From Alphaproteobacteria bacterium (GTDB taxonomy: Bacteria; Pseudomonadota; Alphaproteobacteria; Caulobacterales; Maricaulaceae): DNA of 33,239 bases. The notes under the pieces were generated by a model. It saw only the letters and a program-made list of their open reading frames with translations, searched no databases and was not told the origin of the DNA. Below, in pieces: positions 26,652 to 33,239 of this stretch. The position numbers were made by a program, and so were the translations under genes. Where the stretch lies: assembly GCA_024278855.1 (NCBI GenBank), contig JAJRSJ010000017.1, forward strand, positions 1 to 33,239, written 5' to 3'. Position 1 is the first letter of the stretch. Each line of letters begins with the position of its first letter.

Positions 26652-27146
26652 AAATTACTTTGTCTCAATACTTCAATGCCCCATACACAAATATCCCCGG
26701 TGAACATATAATGTCGACCGGAGGACCCTGCTTATATCATCCGCCCCAAATAAGGGTAAGTACGGGATCGTATAAGTCAGAGCGCAAATTAAGTTGCGCG
26801 TAGGATTGCGCGGCTTATAGGGGGGTGAGTTGGGGGTGTCAACGGGGTTTTATCCATCAATAACTGTCACCCCCACACCCCGCTCATACCTGTGCATACA
26901 GGTATCCATAACCGTAATTTCGGTGTATCCTCGGTAGTGTAGCGATAGACCCCTGTATGCACAGGGGTGAGCGAGGTGTGGGTGGGGAGGTTAGGCACTT
27001 AATTTTCGGGAACTTGCACAAAAGCCTAGGTAAAAATTTAGACCGGCATCAGCGATAAAGGAGTGCCTTGCGACCCTAATTAAAAGTGAAATTCAATAAG
27101 ATACGGATTTCTTGATATATATTGTAGAATTGGATAAACTCCCCGC
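26652..27146. other. Spacer upstream of ffh and higA remnant
   Basis: About 500 bp without a supportable gene. It must hold the ffh promoter. It contains a large imperfect inverted repeat (26868-26987) and a G/C-skewed stretch (GGGGGGTGAGTTGGGGGTG near 26820) that echoes the repeat's CACCCCCACACC arm, giving further pairing options. Confidence 0.6.
26868..26987. repeat. Large imperfect inverted repeat
   Basis: The left arm (26868-26902) ends CCTGTGCATACAGG and the right arm (26952-26987) begins CCTGTATGCACAGG; these 14 bases are perfect, and the outer ~20 bases (CACCCCCACACC against GGTGTGGGTGGGG) pair with a few mismatches. Each core is itself a small hairpin. It is probably an intergenic palindromic repeat of the genome. 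Confidence 0.7.
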
Positions 27147-27429
27147 ATGAAGATTGAAATCGAACATCCGGGCATTATGCTGAAAGAGGATTTTCTTGAT
27201 GATTTGGGTGTTAAGCTCGGCAGCTTTGCCCGTGCTATCGGTGTGGATAGAGCGGCCATCAAACATCGACGGAAAGCGTGCCATCACAGCCGACATGGCA
27301 CTTCGGTTCGGCTTATTTTTCAATATGAGCGCATGTTTCTGGCTCAATCTGCAAAAAGACTATGAACTGCGGGTGGCCAAGCGAGATAAACTTGCGGAGT
27401 TGGAGCGAGTTGTTGAGCGGTTTTTGTGA
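27147..27429 (+). pseudogene. HigA-type XRE antitoxin, frameshifted and toxin-less
   Basis: The first frame gives HPGIMLKEDFLDDLGVKLGSFARAIGVDRAAI, the start of a HigA-family helix-turn-helix antitoxin; the next frame continues NIDGKRAITADMALRFGLFFNMSACFWLNLQKDYEL, the conserved rest. A loss of two bases near 27260 (TC expected) explains the break; restoring them gives about 94 residues, family length. No HigB toxin gene precedes it. It ends 4 bp from the convergent purH. Confidence 0.8.
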
Positions 27430-27433
27430 TGCT

Positions 27434-29041
27434 TTAATGCCGAAAATGTCGCATACCCGTAAACACCATTGCTAGCCCCGCTTCGTCGGCCGCTGCAATC
27501 ACTTCTTTGTCGCGCATTGAGCCGCCGGGTTGGATTACGGCTGTGGCACCGGCTTTGGCGGCATGCAAAAGCCCGTCTGCGAACGGGAAGAAAGCGTCTG
27601 AGGCGCAGACACAGTTTTTGGTGCGCGGATCAATCCAGCCTGCGGCCTCTCTCGCGTCTTCGGCTTTGCGGGCCGCAATACGGGCGCTGTCTATGCGGCT
27701 CATTTGACCGGCGCCAATGCCCGCCGTCGCGCCGTCTTTGACATAGACAATGGCGTTGGATTTTACGTGTTTGGCCACCCGCCAGGCGAACAGCATATCA
27801 GACATTTCGCGCTCATTAGGTTGACGTTTGGTGACGACTTTGAGATCGCTCTCGACCACATGACCATTGTCGCGGTCTTGCAGCAATAACCCGCCCGCCA
27901 CATTGCGCATGGTGCGTCCCGGCTCTAGCGGGTCGGGCAGACCGCCGGTAATCAACACCCGGATATTTTTCTTGTCTTTTAAAATATTCATACATTCCGT
28001 GTCCATATCCGTACAGATAATCACTTCGGTAAACACCTTGGTGATAGCGCGGGCCGTGTCTGCGTCGAGCATGCCGTTAATAGCCACGATACCGCCAAAG
28101 GCCGAGACCGGGTCGCAAGCAAGGGCGGCTTTATAGGCCCCCAACAGTGTGTCGGCCTGGGCGACGCCGCACGGATTAGCGTGTTTGATAATGGCTACGC
28201 AGGGCTTTGCCCCATCTTCTTGTGCGCCAAATTCCGCCACCAATTCGAAAGCCGCATCTGTGTCGTTTATGTTGTTGTAGGATAATTCTTTGCCTTGCAA
28301 TTGCCGTGCGGTGGTGACACCGGGGTGGGATTTGCCAGATGTATAAAAAGCCGCGCTCTGGTGCGGATTTTCGCCGTAGCGCAATTTTTGCCGCAGTGTG
28401 CCACCTTGTGCGATAAAATCAGGGCTTTTGATATCGAGCGTCTGGGCGAACCAGTTGGATATGGCCGCGTCATATTGGGCGGTACGCCCGTAAGCTTTGG
28501 CCGCCAATTTTTTGCGAAATTTAGCACAAGTAGCGCCTGCGTGCTCGTCCATATCGCCGAGCAATTTATCAACACTAGCCGCGTCGACACAGACCACTAC
28601 ATGTTTGTGGTTTTGGGCCGCCGCCCGGATCATGGCCGGGCCGCCTATGTCGATATTTTCAACGCAAGTGTCGTAATCGGCTCCGCTAGCAACGGTTTCC
28701 TCGAACGGATATAGATTGACAATCAGCAGGTCAATTTTCGGGATATCGTGTTCGTCTAGCGCGGCCATATGATCGCCTAAATCCCGGTCAGCCAACAAGC
28801 CGCCGTGGATTTTCGGGTGCAGGGTTTTTACCCGCCCATTCATCATTTCGGGAAAACCGGTGATGCTTGCCACTTCGGTCACCTCAAGTCCGGCGTCCCG
28901 CAAAGTCCGGTATGTCCCGCCCGTAGACAAAAGGCGCACCCCCCAATTGCGCAAGGCTTTGGCTTGGTCAATGAGGCGGGATTTATCCGAGACAGAAATC
29001 AGGGCGGTTTGTATCTTGTGTGGCTGGCTTGTCATGGTCAT
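27434..29041 (-). CDS. purH: Bifunctional AICAR transformylase / IMP cyclohydrolase
   Basis: A 535-residue enzyme for the last two steps of purine synthesis. The N-terminal MGS-like cyclohydrolase domain ([29 protein letters not shown] within the first 90 residues) and the transformylase domain (LRYGENPHQ near residue 218, KHANPCGVA near residue 285, [11 protein letters not shown] and IQPGGSMRD toward the end, C-terminal RHFRH) are complete. It follows the heparinase-like gene on the same strand, an arrangement frequent in alphaproteobacteria. Confidence 0.97.
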   Translation of the reverse strand: MTMTSQPHKIQTALISVSDKSRLIDQAKALRNWGVRLLSTGGTYRTLRDAGLEVTEVASITGFPEMMNGRVKTLHPKIHGGLLADRDLGDHMAALDEHDIPKIDLLIVNLYPFEETVASGADYDTCVENIDIGGPAMIRAAAQNHKHVVVCVDAASVDKLLGDMDEHAGATCAKFRKKLAAKAYGRTAQYDAAISNWFAQTLDIKSPDFIAQGGTLRQKLRYGENPHQSAAFYTSGKSHPGVTTARQLQGKELSYNNINDTDAAFELVAEFGAQEDGAKPCVAIIKHANPCGVAQADTLLGAYKAALACDPVSAFGGIVAINGMLDADTARAITKVFTEVIICTDMDTECMNILKDKKNIRVLITGGLPDPLEPGRTMRNVAGGLLLQDRDNGHVVESDLKVVTKRQPNEREMSDMLFAWRVAKHVKSNAIVYVKDGATAGIGAGQMSRIDSARIAARKAEDAREAAGWIDPRTKNCVCASDAFFPFADGLLHAAKAGATAVIQPGGSMRDKEVIAAADEAGLAMVFTGMRHFRH

Positions 29042-29189
29042 ATCTTTTTCTGGGGTATAGTTTTTTAGAGAATCACTTTATGAATGAGAAGCCCCCGCTA
29101 CCATATCTACTGATTTTTAGAAAGGCCGCCATTTGGTTCAAATTCGGGAGCTTCAAATTCGGATTTGGGCCATATGCGCCCGGCATTTT

Positions 29190-30995
29190 CTACCTTGGTT
29201 GTTTCGACTTGCCGGGTTTTTGTATCGTGTCCATGCGTTTTAGGGTCCAACGCACCCTGTTGGATTTGGTTTGCCCGTCGCTGTCCCCATATGCTTGGCC
29301 GTAAATCACCAATTGCTCGCTAGGACGCGGGCGGCATCCGTCTGCCAGATATACGGAGGGTTCCAATTTGAGCGGCCCTCCGCCGCCTCTAATGTCGGCT
29401 CTAAACCGCCAACCCGTTCCGTCTTGCAAAATCAACAAAGCGCTGTGGCCATTTTGCGCCAACGTCACTTTTACATCCGGGTGTAAGTGAAACCGCAAAG
29501 CAAAATCTATTTGGTCGCGGCGCAAAGGCGCGTGTCCCAAAGGCAGAAACAACTGATCTTCCGCACGTATATCTGTACCCGTTAAATCCATATAAAGCCG
29601 CCGACGGTGGCATAAACCGTAGGCTTTCAAATACCCGCTATGGCTCGCTTCCAACCATGTGCCGTTTTCCTGGTCAGTGCGGGAACATTTTACCCCGCCC
29701 GCATTTTGTAACACCGCCGGGCCAAGCAAATTTGCGCTAAAGCCGGGCGGTAACAACTTGCCGGTATCGCAATTGTCCAAAACCAGTGTCGAGTGCGCCG
29801 CCGTGCAGCGCATGGACTGCCGCCAATGTTGTGGCTGATCTGGATTCCAGCCGCAATTGACAATCATCGGCCCGCAAGCGGTTGACATTTCAAAGGCGAG
29901 GGGTGCCAGATGGGCTTCCCAATCATAGGGCCTGGGGGCTACATCCCCCACATCAATCATGACAACGGTTCCGGTTCGGTCCAGGCGGTGCAATTTTGTG
30001 TGGGGCGCATATAAAAAAGCTTTCGCCTTTAAATTGGCGGCGCCCAACAGGTTTTTTATTTGGCGCGGATCGCCCGTTTGCGCGCCGTTAAAACCAAAGC
30101 CTCTGCCGTCCGGTGCCGTGAAAAACATGACCATAGGAGCGAGGCGGTCAATGGCTCTGCGAATTTCCTTTGATCCCGCTATGCCGCGCGCGTCCAATGC
30201 GGCTTCGGTGCGAAGCAGTATTTTTAGGGCTTCGCGGGTTTGTTCAGGCGAGCGGCTGATATGACCGCCGTCCGCATGAATTTGTTTTTCGATTTCGTCG
30301 TCAAGCAGATCAAGCCCGTGGTCAAGCAATGTATCTTGCTTGCCGTCAAAGCAAGCGCCGCCGACCACCAAACATGCGACCGCCTTTAAGCGGCTTAACC
30401 CGGCGGGTGTGCGGCCATATGTTTTGCGCAAATGTTTAAGCTGGCGAAACAAAGATGCCCGCCGGTTGGCCGCAAGCTGGTCGTCCTCCCCCACGAGCAA
30501 GGTCTGCCAATTGCCGAGCCAGGCAAAAATCCGGTCTGTGAGAATATCGTCCTGCCATGCATAGGGGTTCCATTTACCGTAAACATCAATCCACCGATCA
30601 ACCAAATGCCGGGCCTTTTTGCTGGCATGTGTACAAAGTTCGGGGTTTTTTCTGGCTAGGGAATTGGAAAGAGCCACGGCTGTTAACCCGTCTAGCCAGT
30701 CAAAACTGTGCAATTTTCTGGCATAAATTTGTGCAGGCGCGGGGATGGACCAAGGGTCTCCCTGGGCGCCAACATCAAGGCTTTGGCTGCCAAAATTCAT
30801 GCGCCCGTCAAGCAGCTGTATCCCTTGGTCAACATCACCCAGATTTAAGGATTTAGGCAGGCTGGCAAAATCTGGGGTTTGGGTTTTGCTCAAACGAAAG
30901 GCGCGGGCAGGTGCGCCAAGTTCGGTGGTCATACGCCGCCACAGCTTTCGCAGGCCTGCAAGGGCAAGATCGCCTGTTCCAATTCGCCGTGCCAT
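29190..30995 (-). CDS. Heparinase II/III family protein
   Basis: A 601-residue protein with an N-terminal alpha-helical toroid-like part (residues about 90-300, with WNPYAWQDDILTDRIFAWLGNW) and a C-terminal beta-sandwich of the heparinase II/III-like family (from about 310, GFGFNGAQTGD, HSTLVLDN). No clear signal peptide is seen. Characterised relatives are polysaccharide lyases, but this purH-linked version has no known substrate. GAGG lies nine bases before the ATG. The gap to purH is 148 bp. Confidence 0.9.
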   Translation of the reverse strand: MARRIGTGDLALAGLRKLWRRMTTELGAPARAFRLSKTQTPDFASLPKSLNLGDVDQGIQLLDGRMNFGSQSLDVGAQGDPWSIPAPAQIYARKLHSFDWLDGLTAVALSNSLARKNPELCTHASKKARHLVDRWIDVYGKWNPYAWQDDILTDRIFAWLGNWQTLLVGEDDQLAANRRASLFRQLKHLRKTYGRTPAGLSRLKAVACLVVGGACFDGKQDTLLDHGLDLLDDEIEKQIHADGGHISRSPEQTREALKILLRTEAALDARGIAGSKEIRRAIDRLAPMVMFFTAPDGRGFGFNGAQTGDPRQIKNLLGAANLKAKAFLYAPHTKLHRLDRTGTVVMIDVGDVAPRPYDWEAHLAPLAFEMSTACGPMIVNCGWNPDQPQHWRQSMRCTAAHSTLVLDNCDTGKLLPPGFSANLLGPAVLQNAGGVKCSRTDQENGTWLEASHSGYLKAYGLCHRRRLYMDLTGTDIRAEDQLFLPLGHAPLRRDQIDFALRFHLHPDVKVTLAQNGHSALLILQDGTGWRFRADIRGGGGPLKLEPSVYLADGCRPRPSEQLVIYGQAYGDSDGQTKSNRVRWTLKRMDTIQKPGKSKQPR

Positions 30996-31097
30996 GTCTC
31001 TACCTCGTAAAACTATCCGTCCATATCAGCCCTAAAACTTACGCGCAAGCGCCATAACCACCTAGACCCTGAGCCTGGGGGCCTAGCTTAATGTCAC

Positions 31098-31132
31098 ACA
31101 AAAAACCCCGCCTTGCATTTGCAAAGCGGGGC
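31098..31132 (-). terminator. Terminator of the Cys-repeat lipoprotein gene
   Basis: On the minus strand CCCCGCTTTGCA and TGCAAGGCGGGG form a 12-bp stem (one G-U) followed by six T. It lies about 36 bp past the lipoprotein stop. Confidence 0.88.
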
Positions 31133-31168
31133 ATAATTCATCAATACGTTAATTGATTATTTGAACCA

Positions 31169-31834
31169 TTATTTGCGAATAGGCCTGTAAACAGGGGCCT
31201 GATGATGGGGCGCTGGCTGATAGCCAGTATTTATATGAGGCGCTGGCGGGTGGATGATGATGGGTGTAGGAGATACCATACAATTTCCGCTATGGGATCG
31301 TACCGTGCCAGATGAGCAATGCAGCGCACCACTTGTCGTCGTGGTTGTCGTATGGGTAGCCCCGTGGGTAATACCTGTATAGGTCGAGCCGCCGCCTGTT
31401 ATCATGCACGTACCGTCGCCAGCCGGCCTTGTTCCGGTTGGGCAATTGATCGGCCCGGCCTGTATGGTCGTTGGCGTATGCGTTGGGATATGGGTTTGTA
31501 TAGGCAGGGGCGCGGGTTGGGTGTAAATTGGGGCGGGTGCTACGCAACCTACAGCGCCAATTTGTGAACAATCCGTGTAAATCACACCGGGGCTGACAGC
31601 CTGTCCGCCAATGACGGTGCTTGTATGTGCAGGGCTGTAAGCCGTCCCCACATGGGGGGTTACCACCGCACCACATGATGCGCCAGCGCTGCAAGCACTG
31701 CCGCCGCTTTCGTACTCATAAATACTGCCGTAGCGACTTCCCGCCGTGCTGCTGGACGCACAGGCACCCAATGTTAACGCTACCACACCTGCGCCAACCA
31801 CCAGGCTGGACTTAATCTTATTTCTGCCGCTCAT
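31169..31834 (-). CDS. Cys-motif lipoprotein of unknown function
   Basis: A 221-residue protein with a lipoprotein signal (MSGRNKIKSSLVVGAGVVAL, lipobox LGAC). The mature part is Thr/Pro/Gly/His-rich and low in charge, and holds four cysteine pairs: CSAGASC, CSQIGAVGC, and two related modules C-P-T-G-T-x(6)-G-T-C-M and C-S-S-G-T-x(6)-G-N-C-M, the latter two looking like an internal repeat. It ends in a His/Pro-rich tail. Disulfides in the envelope are likely. ATG 31834 is set by GGGAGG five bases upstream. I do not recognise a named family. It stands between rsmB and the heparinase-like gene with its own terminator. Confidence 0.85.
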   Translation of the reverse strand: MSGRNKIKSSLVVGAGVVALTLGACASSSTAGSRYGSIYEYESGGSACSAGASCGAVVTPHVGTAYSPAHTSTVIGGQAVSPGVIYTDCSQIGAVGCVAPAPIYTQPAPLPIQTHIPTHTPTTIQAGPINCPTGTRPAGDGTCMITGGGSTYTGITHGATHTTTTTTSGALHCSSGTVRSHSGNCMVSPTPIIIHPPAPHINTGYQPAPHHQAPVYRPIRK

Positions 31835-31976
31835 TAGAGCCTCCCGTTTTGATACACTCACATCCATTTGCGCTTTAGTTAAGCGCCTTAATGCGTACTC
31901 TTGCAATATTTAAGCCAAAACTCTTAAGAATTGGTCTAAGCTTGTACATATTTGAGCCACTATGGCATATTTTTGC

Positions 31977-33239
31977 TTAACAGCGCGTGAATGCTGCGAT
32001 AAAAAATCCATCCATACCACCTTTTTCGTGTAAAAAGTGTGGTAAAATTCTCAATGCCCCAGCTTTAACCGCCTTGGTCGCCGCTTCTTTGGGTGCCACT
32101 TCTTTGGCTAATAGGGCGGGTATTTTAAGTATCTGTGTATCTAGCAGTGAATTAAGGCGAAAATCTGTTCGTTTTTGTTGAAATTTCTGTATTTGCGCCT
32201 CGCCCTCTTGGGGTTGTAGTGAACAAGTACAGTAAATCAGCGTGCCGCCGGGGCGAACATGGCGCGCGGCGGCGGTTAGCATTTTTTCTTGTAGGCGGGC
32301 CAGGCTTTCGACATTTTGCGGGGTTTTTGTATGCAAAACATCGGGCCGGCGGCGAAAAGTGCCTGTGGCCGTGCAGGGTGCATCCAAAACAACGCAGTCG
32401 AATCCCTCTTCGGTAAGCCCTTTTTCGGTAAAATCGTCATTTCCCTCGGCGCCGTTTTCGCGCCACTTAATGACATCGCCCACCACAATATTGGCATTTA
32501 GTCCGGTGCGGTTTAAATTTTCCCGCACCCGTTCCAACCGTTCAGGGTTTTTGTCCAAGGCCGTTACATCTGCGCCTGCCGCCGCCAATTGCAAAGTTTT
32601 TCCGCCCGGCGCAGCGCACAAATCCAGTACGCGCTTGCCTTTGAGATCGCCAACAAGCTCGGCCAAGACCCGCACCGGCAGGGCGGCGGAAATATCCTGT
32701 ACCCACCAATTGCCGTCTTTAAATCCCGGCAAAGCCTGTACATCCCCGGCCTTGTCCATGCGCACCGTGCCGCCGGGCAATACCGTACCGCCGGGCACAG
32801 AAGTGCCGGGGTCGCCAGTTACATCCTTGAGAGCTACATCCTTGAGAGTGATATCTAAGGGCGGTTCGCAGGCCAGCATATCTGCCATAGCCGCCAAAGC
32901 CGTGTCCCCGTAGGCTTCTTGCCAAGATGTGCGCAACCAGTCGGGAATATTGTCTATTGTTTGCGTTTGCGCTAAAAGTTCGGCGCCGCGCTCCCCGACC
33001 CGGCGCAAAACCGCATTGGCCATGCCGGCCATATGGGCGGTTTTCTTGGAACGGCGCAAGAGTGCAACACTGCCGTTGACGGCGGCGTAGGCGGGGGGTT
33101 GCAAAAATAAAATCTGGGCGGCGCCGCACCGAAGCACGGAGAGGGCCAGATCAGGCGGTGTTTTTTTGAGAAACGGGGCTATCACTTTGTCGATTTGCCC
33201 AAGTCTGCGAAACACGGTGGCGGCGATCAGGCGGGCAAA
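31977..33239 (-). CDS. rsmB: 16S rRNA m5C967 methyltransferase RsmB (5' end outside window)
   Basis: 420 residues are visible and the frame stays open to the window edge, so the true start is beyond 33239. An N-terminal NusB-like RNA-binding domain is followed by a Rossmann methyltransferase: SAM-binding LDLCAAPGGKTLQLA, catalytic motif IV VLDAPCTATGTFRRRPD and motif VI YCTCSLQPQEGE with the nucleophilic Cys. It methylates C967 of 16S rRNA. Between the domains is an unusual Gly/Thr/Val linker made by small duplications. Confidence 0.93.
   Translation of the reverse strand, partial: FARLIAATVFRRLGQIDKVIAPFLKKTPPDLALSVLRCGAAQILFLQPPAYAAVNGSVALLRRSKKTAHMAGMANAVLRRVGERGAELLAQTQTIDNIPDWLRTSWQEAYGDTALAAMADMLACEPPLDITLKDVALKDVTGDPGTSVPGGTVLPGGTVRMDKAGDVQALPGFKDGNWWVQDISAALPVRVLAELVGDLKGKRVLDLCAAPGGKTLQLAAAGADVTALDKNPERLERVRENLNRTGLNANIVVGDVIKWRENGAEGNDDFTEKGLTEEGFDCVVLDAPCTATGTFRRRPDVLHTKTPQNVESLARLQEKMLTAAARHVRPGGTLIYCTCSLQPQEGEAQIQKFQQKRTDFRLNSLLDTQILKIPALLAKEVAPKEAATKAVKAGALRILPHFLHEKGGMDGFFIAAFTRC
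32764..32849 (-). repeat. In-frame micro-duplications inside rsmB
   Basis: Two tandem pairs: an 18-bp unit (ACCGTGCCGCCGGGCAAT at 32764-32781, near-copy 32782-32799) and a 15-bp unit (TACATCCTTGAGAGC at 32820-32834, near-copy 32835-32849). They encode PGGTV twice and LKDVA/LKDVT, adding residues without breaking the frame. Confidence 0.85.

Noticed and set aside
25033-26703. 556-codon plus-strand frame opposite ffh
   Set aside because: Pro-rich antisense of the Gly/Met-rich Ffh; Ffh is unmistakable.
29020-29304. 94-codon plus-strand frame between purH and the heparinase-like gene
   Set aside because: It overlaps both known genes on the other strand and has no family features.

Overview
The window looks like a chromosomal piece of an alphaproteobacterium of roughly 50% GC. 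The order SUV3-like helicase - S4 protein - 7Fe ferredoxin FdxA - CarD, the RsmB / heparinase-like / PurH neighbourhood, and a Cys-rich lipoprotein and RHS type common in marine Alphaproteobacteria all point that way. I cannot name a genus. Several genes carry one- or two-base frameshifts, so either sequence errors in an environmental assembly or recent gene decay must be kept in mind.

Layout. 1-2150: the 3' end of an RHS gene with a PD-(D/E)xK nuclease-like tip, containing six copies of an 18-bp repeat, followed by an overlapping AT-rich probable immunity gene. 2150-2745: non-coding, with inverted and short direct repeats. 2746-2943: tRNA-Ser(GGA) and a damaged copy of its 5' half. 3066-8260: housekeeping and stress genes: a GCS2-type carboxylate-amine ligase, an N-formylglutamate amidohydrolase, a frameshifted msrA, a TerC membrane protein, upp, small ORFs and cspA.

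8382-18792: a possible catabolic island. A GMC alcohol dehydrogenase and a lipoprotein amidohydrolase are transcribed leftward. A lipoprotein alkylsulfatase (MBL fold), a TonB-dependent receptor, a frameshifted acyl-CoA synthetase and an enoyl-CoA hydratase-like protein run rightward. The two arms meet at a 74-bp divergent region with a perfect 6-6-6 inverted repeat. Read together they suggest uptake of a sulfate ester, desulfation at the cell envelope, oxidation of the released alcohol and entry into beta-oxidation; this is inference. A 166-bp MITE-like palindrome sits exactly on the stop codon of the last gene.

18974-26651: carD, fdxA, S4 protein and SUV3-like helicase (leftward), sixA (rightward), then ffh-rpsP (leftward). 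Here the rpsP initiation region is duplicated, creating a 39-codon upstream ORF that begins with the same ten residues as S16 and ends on the rpsP Shine-Dalgarno. 26652-27429: a repeat-bearing spacer and a broken, toxin-less higA. 27434-33239: purH, heparinase II/III-like gene, Cys-repeat lipoprotein and rsmB (5' end outside the window), the last with in-frame micro-duplications.
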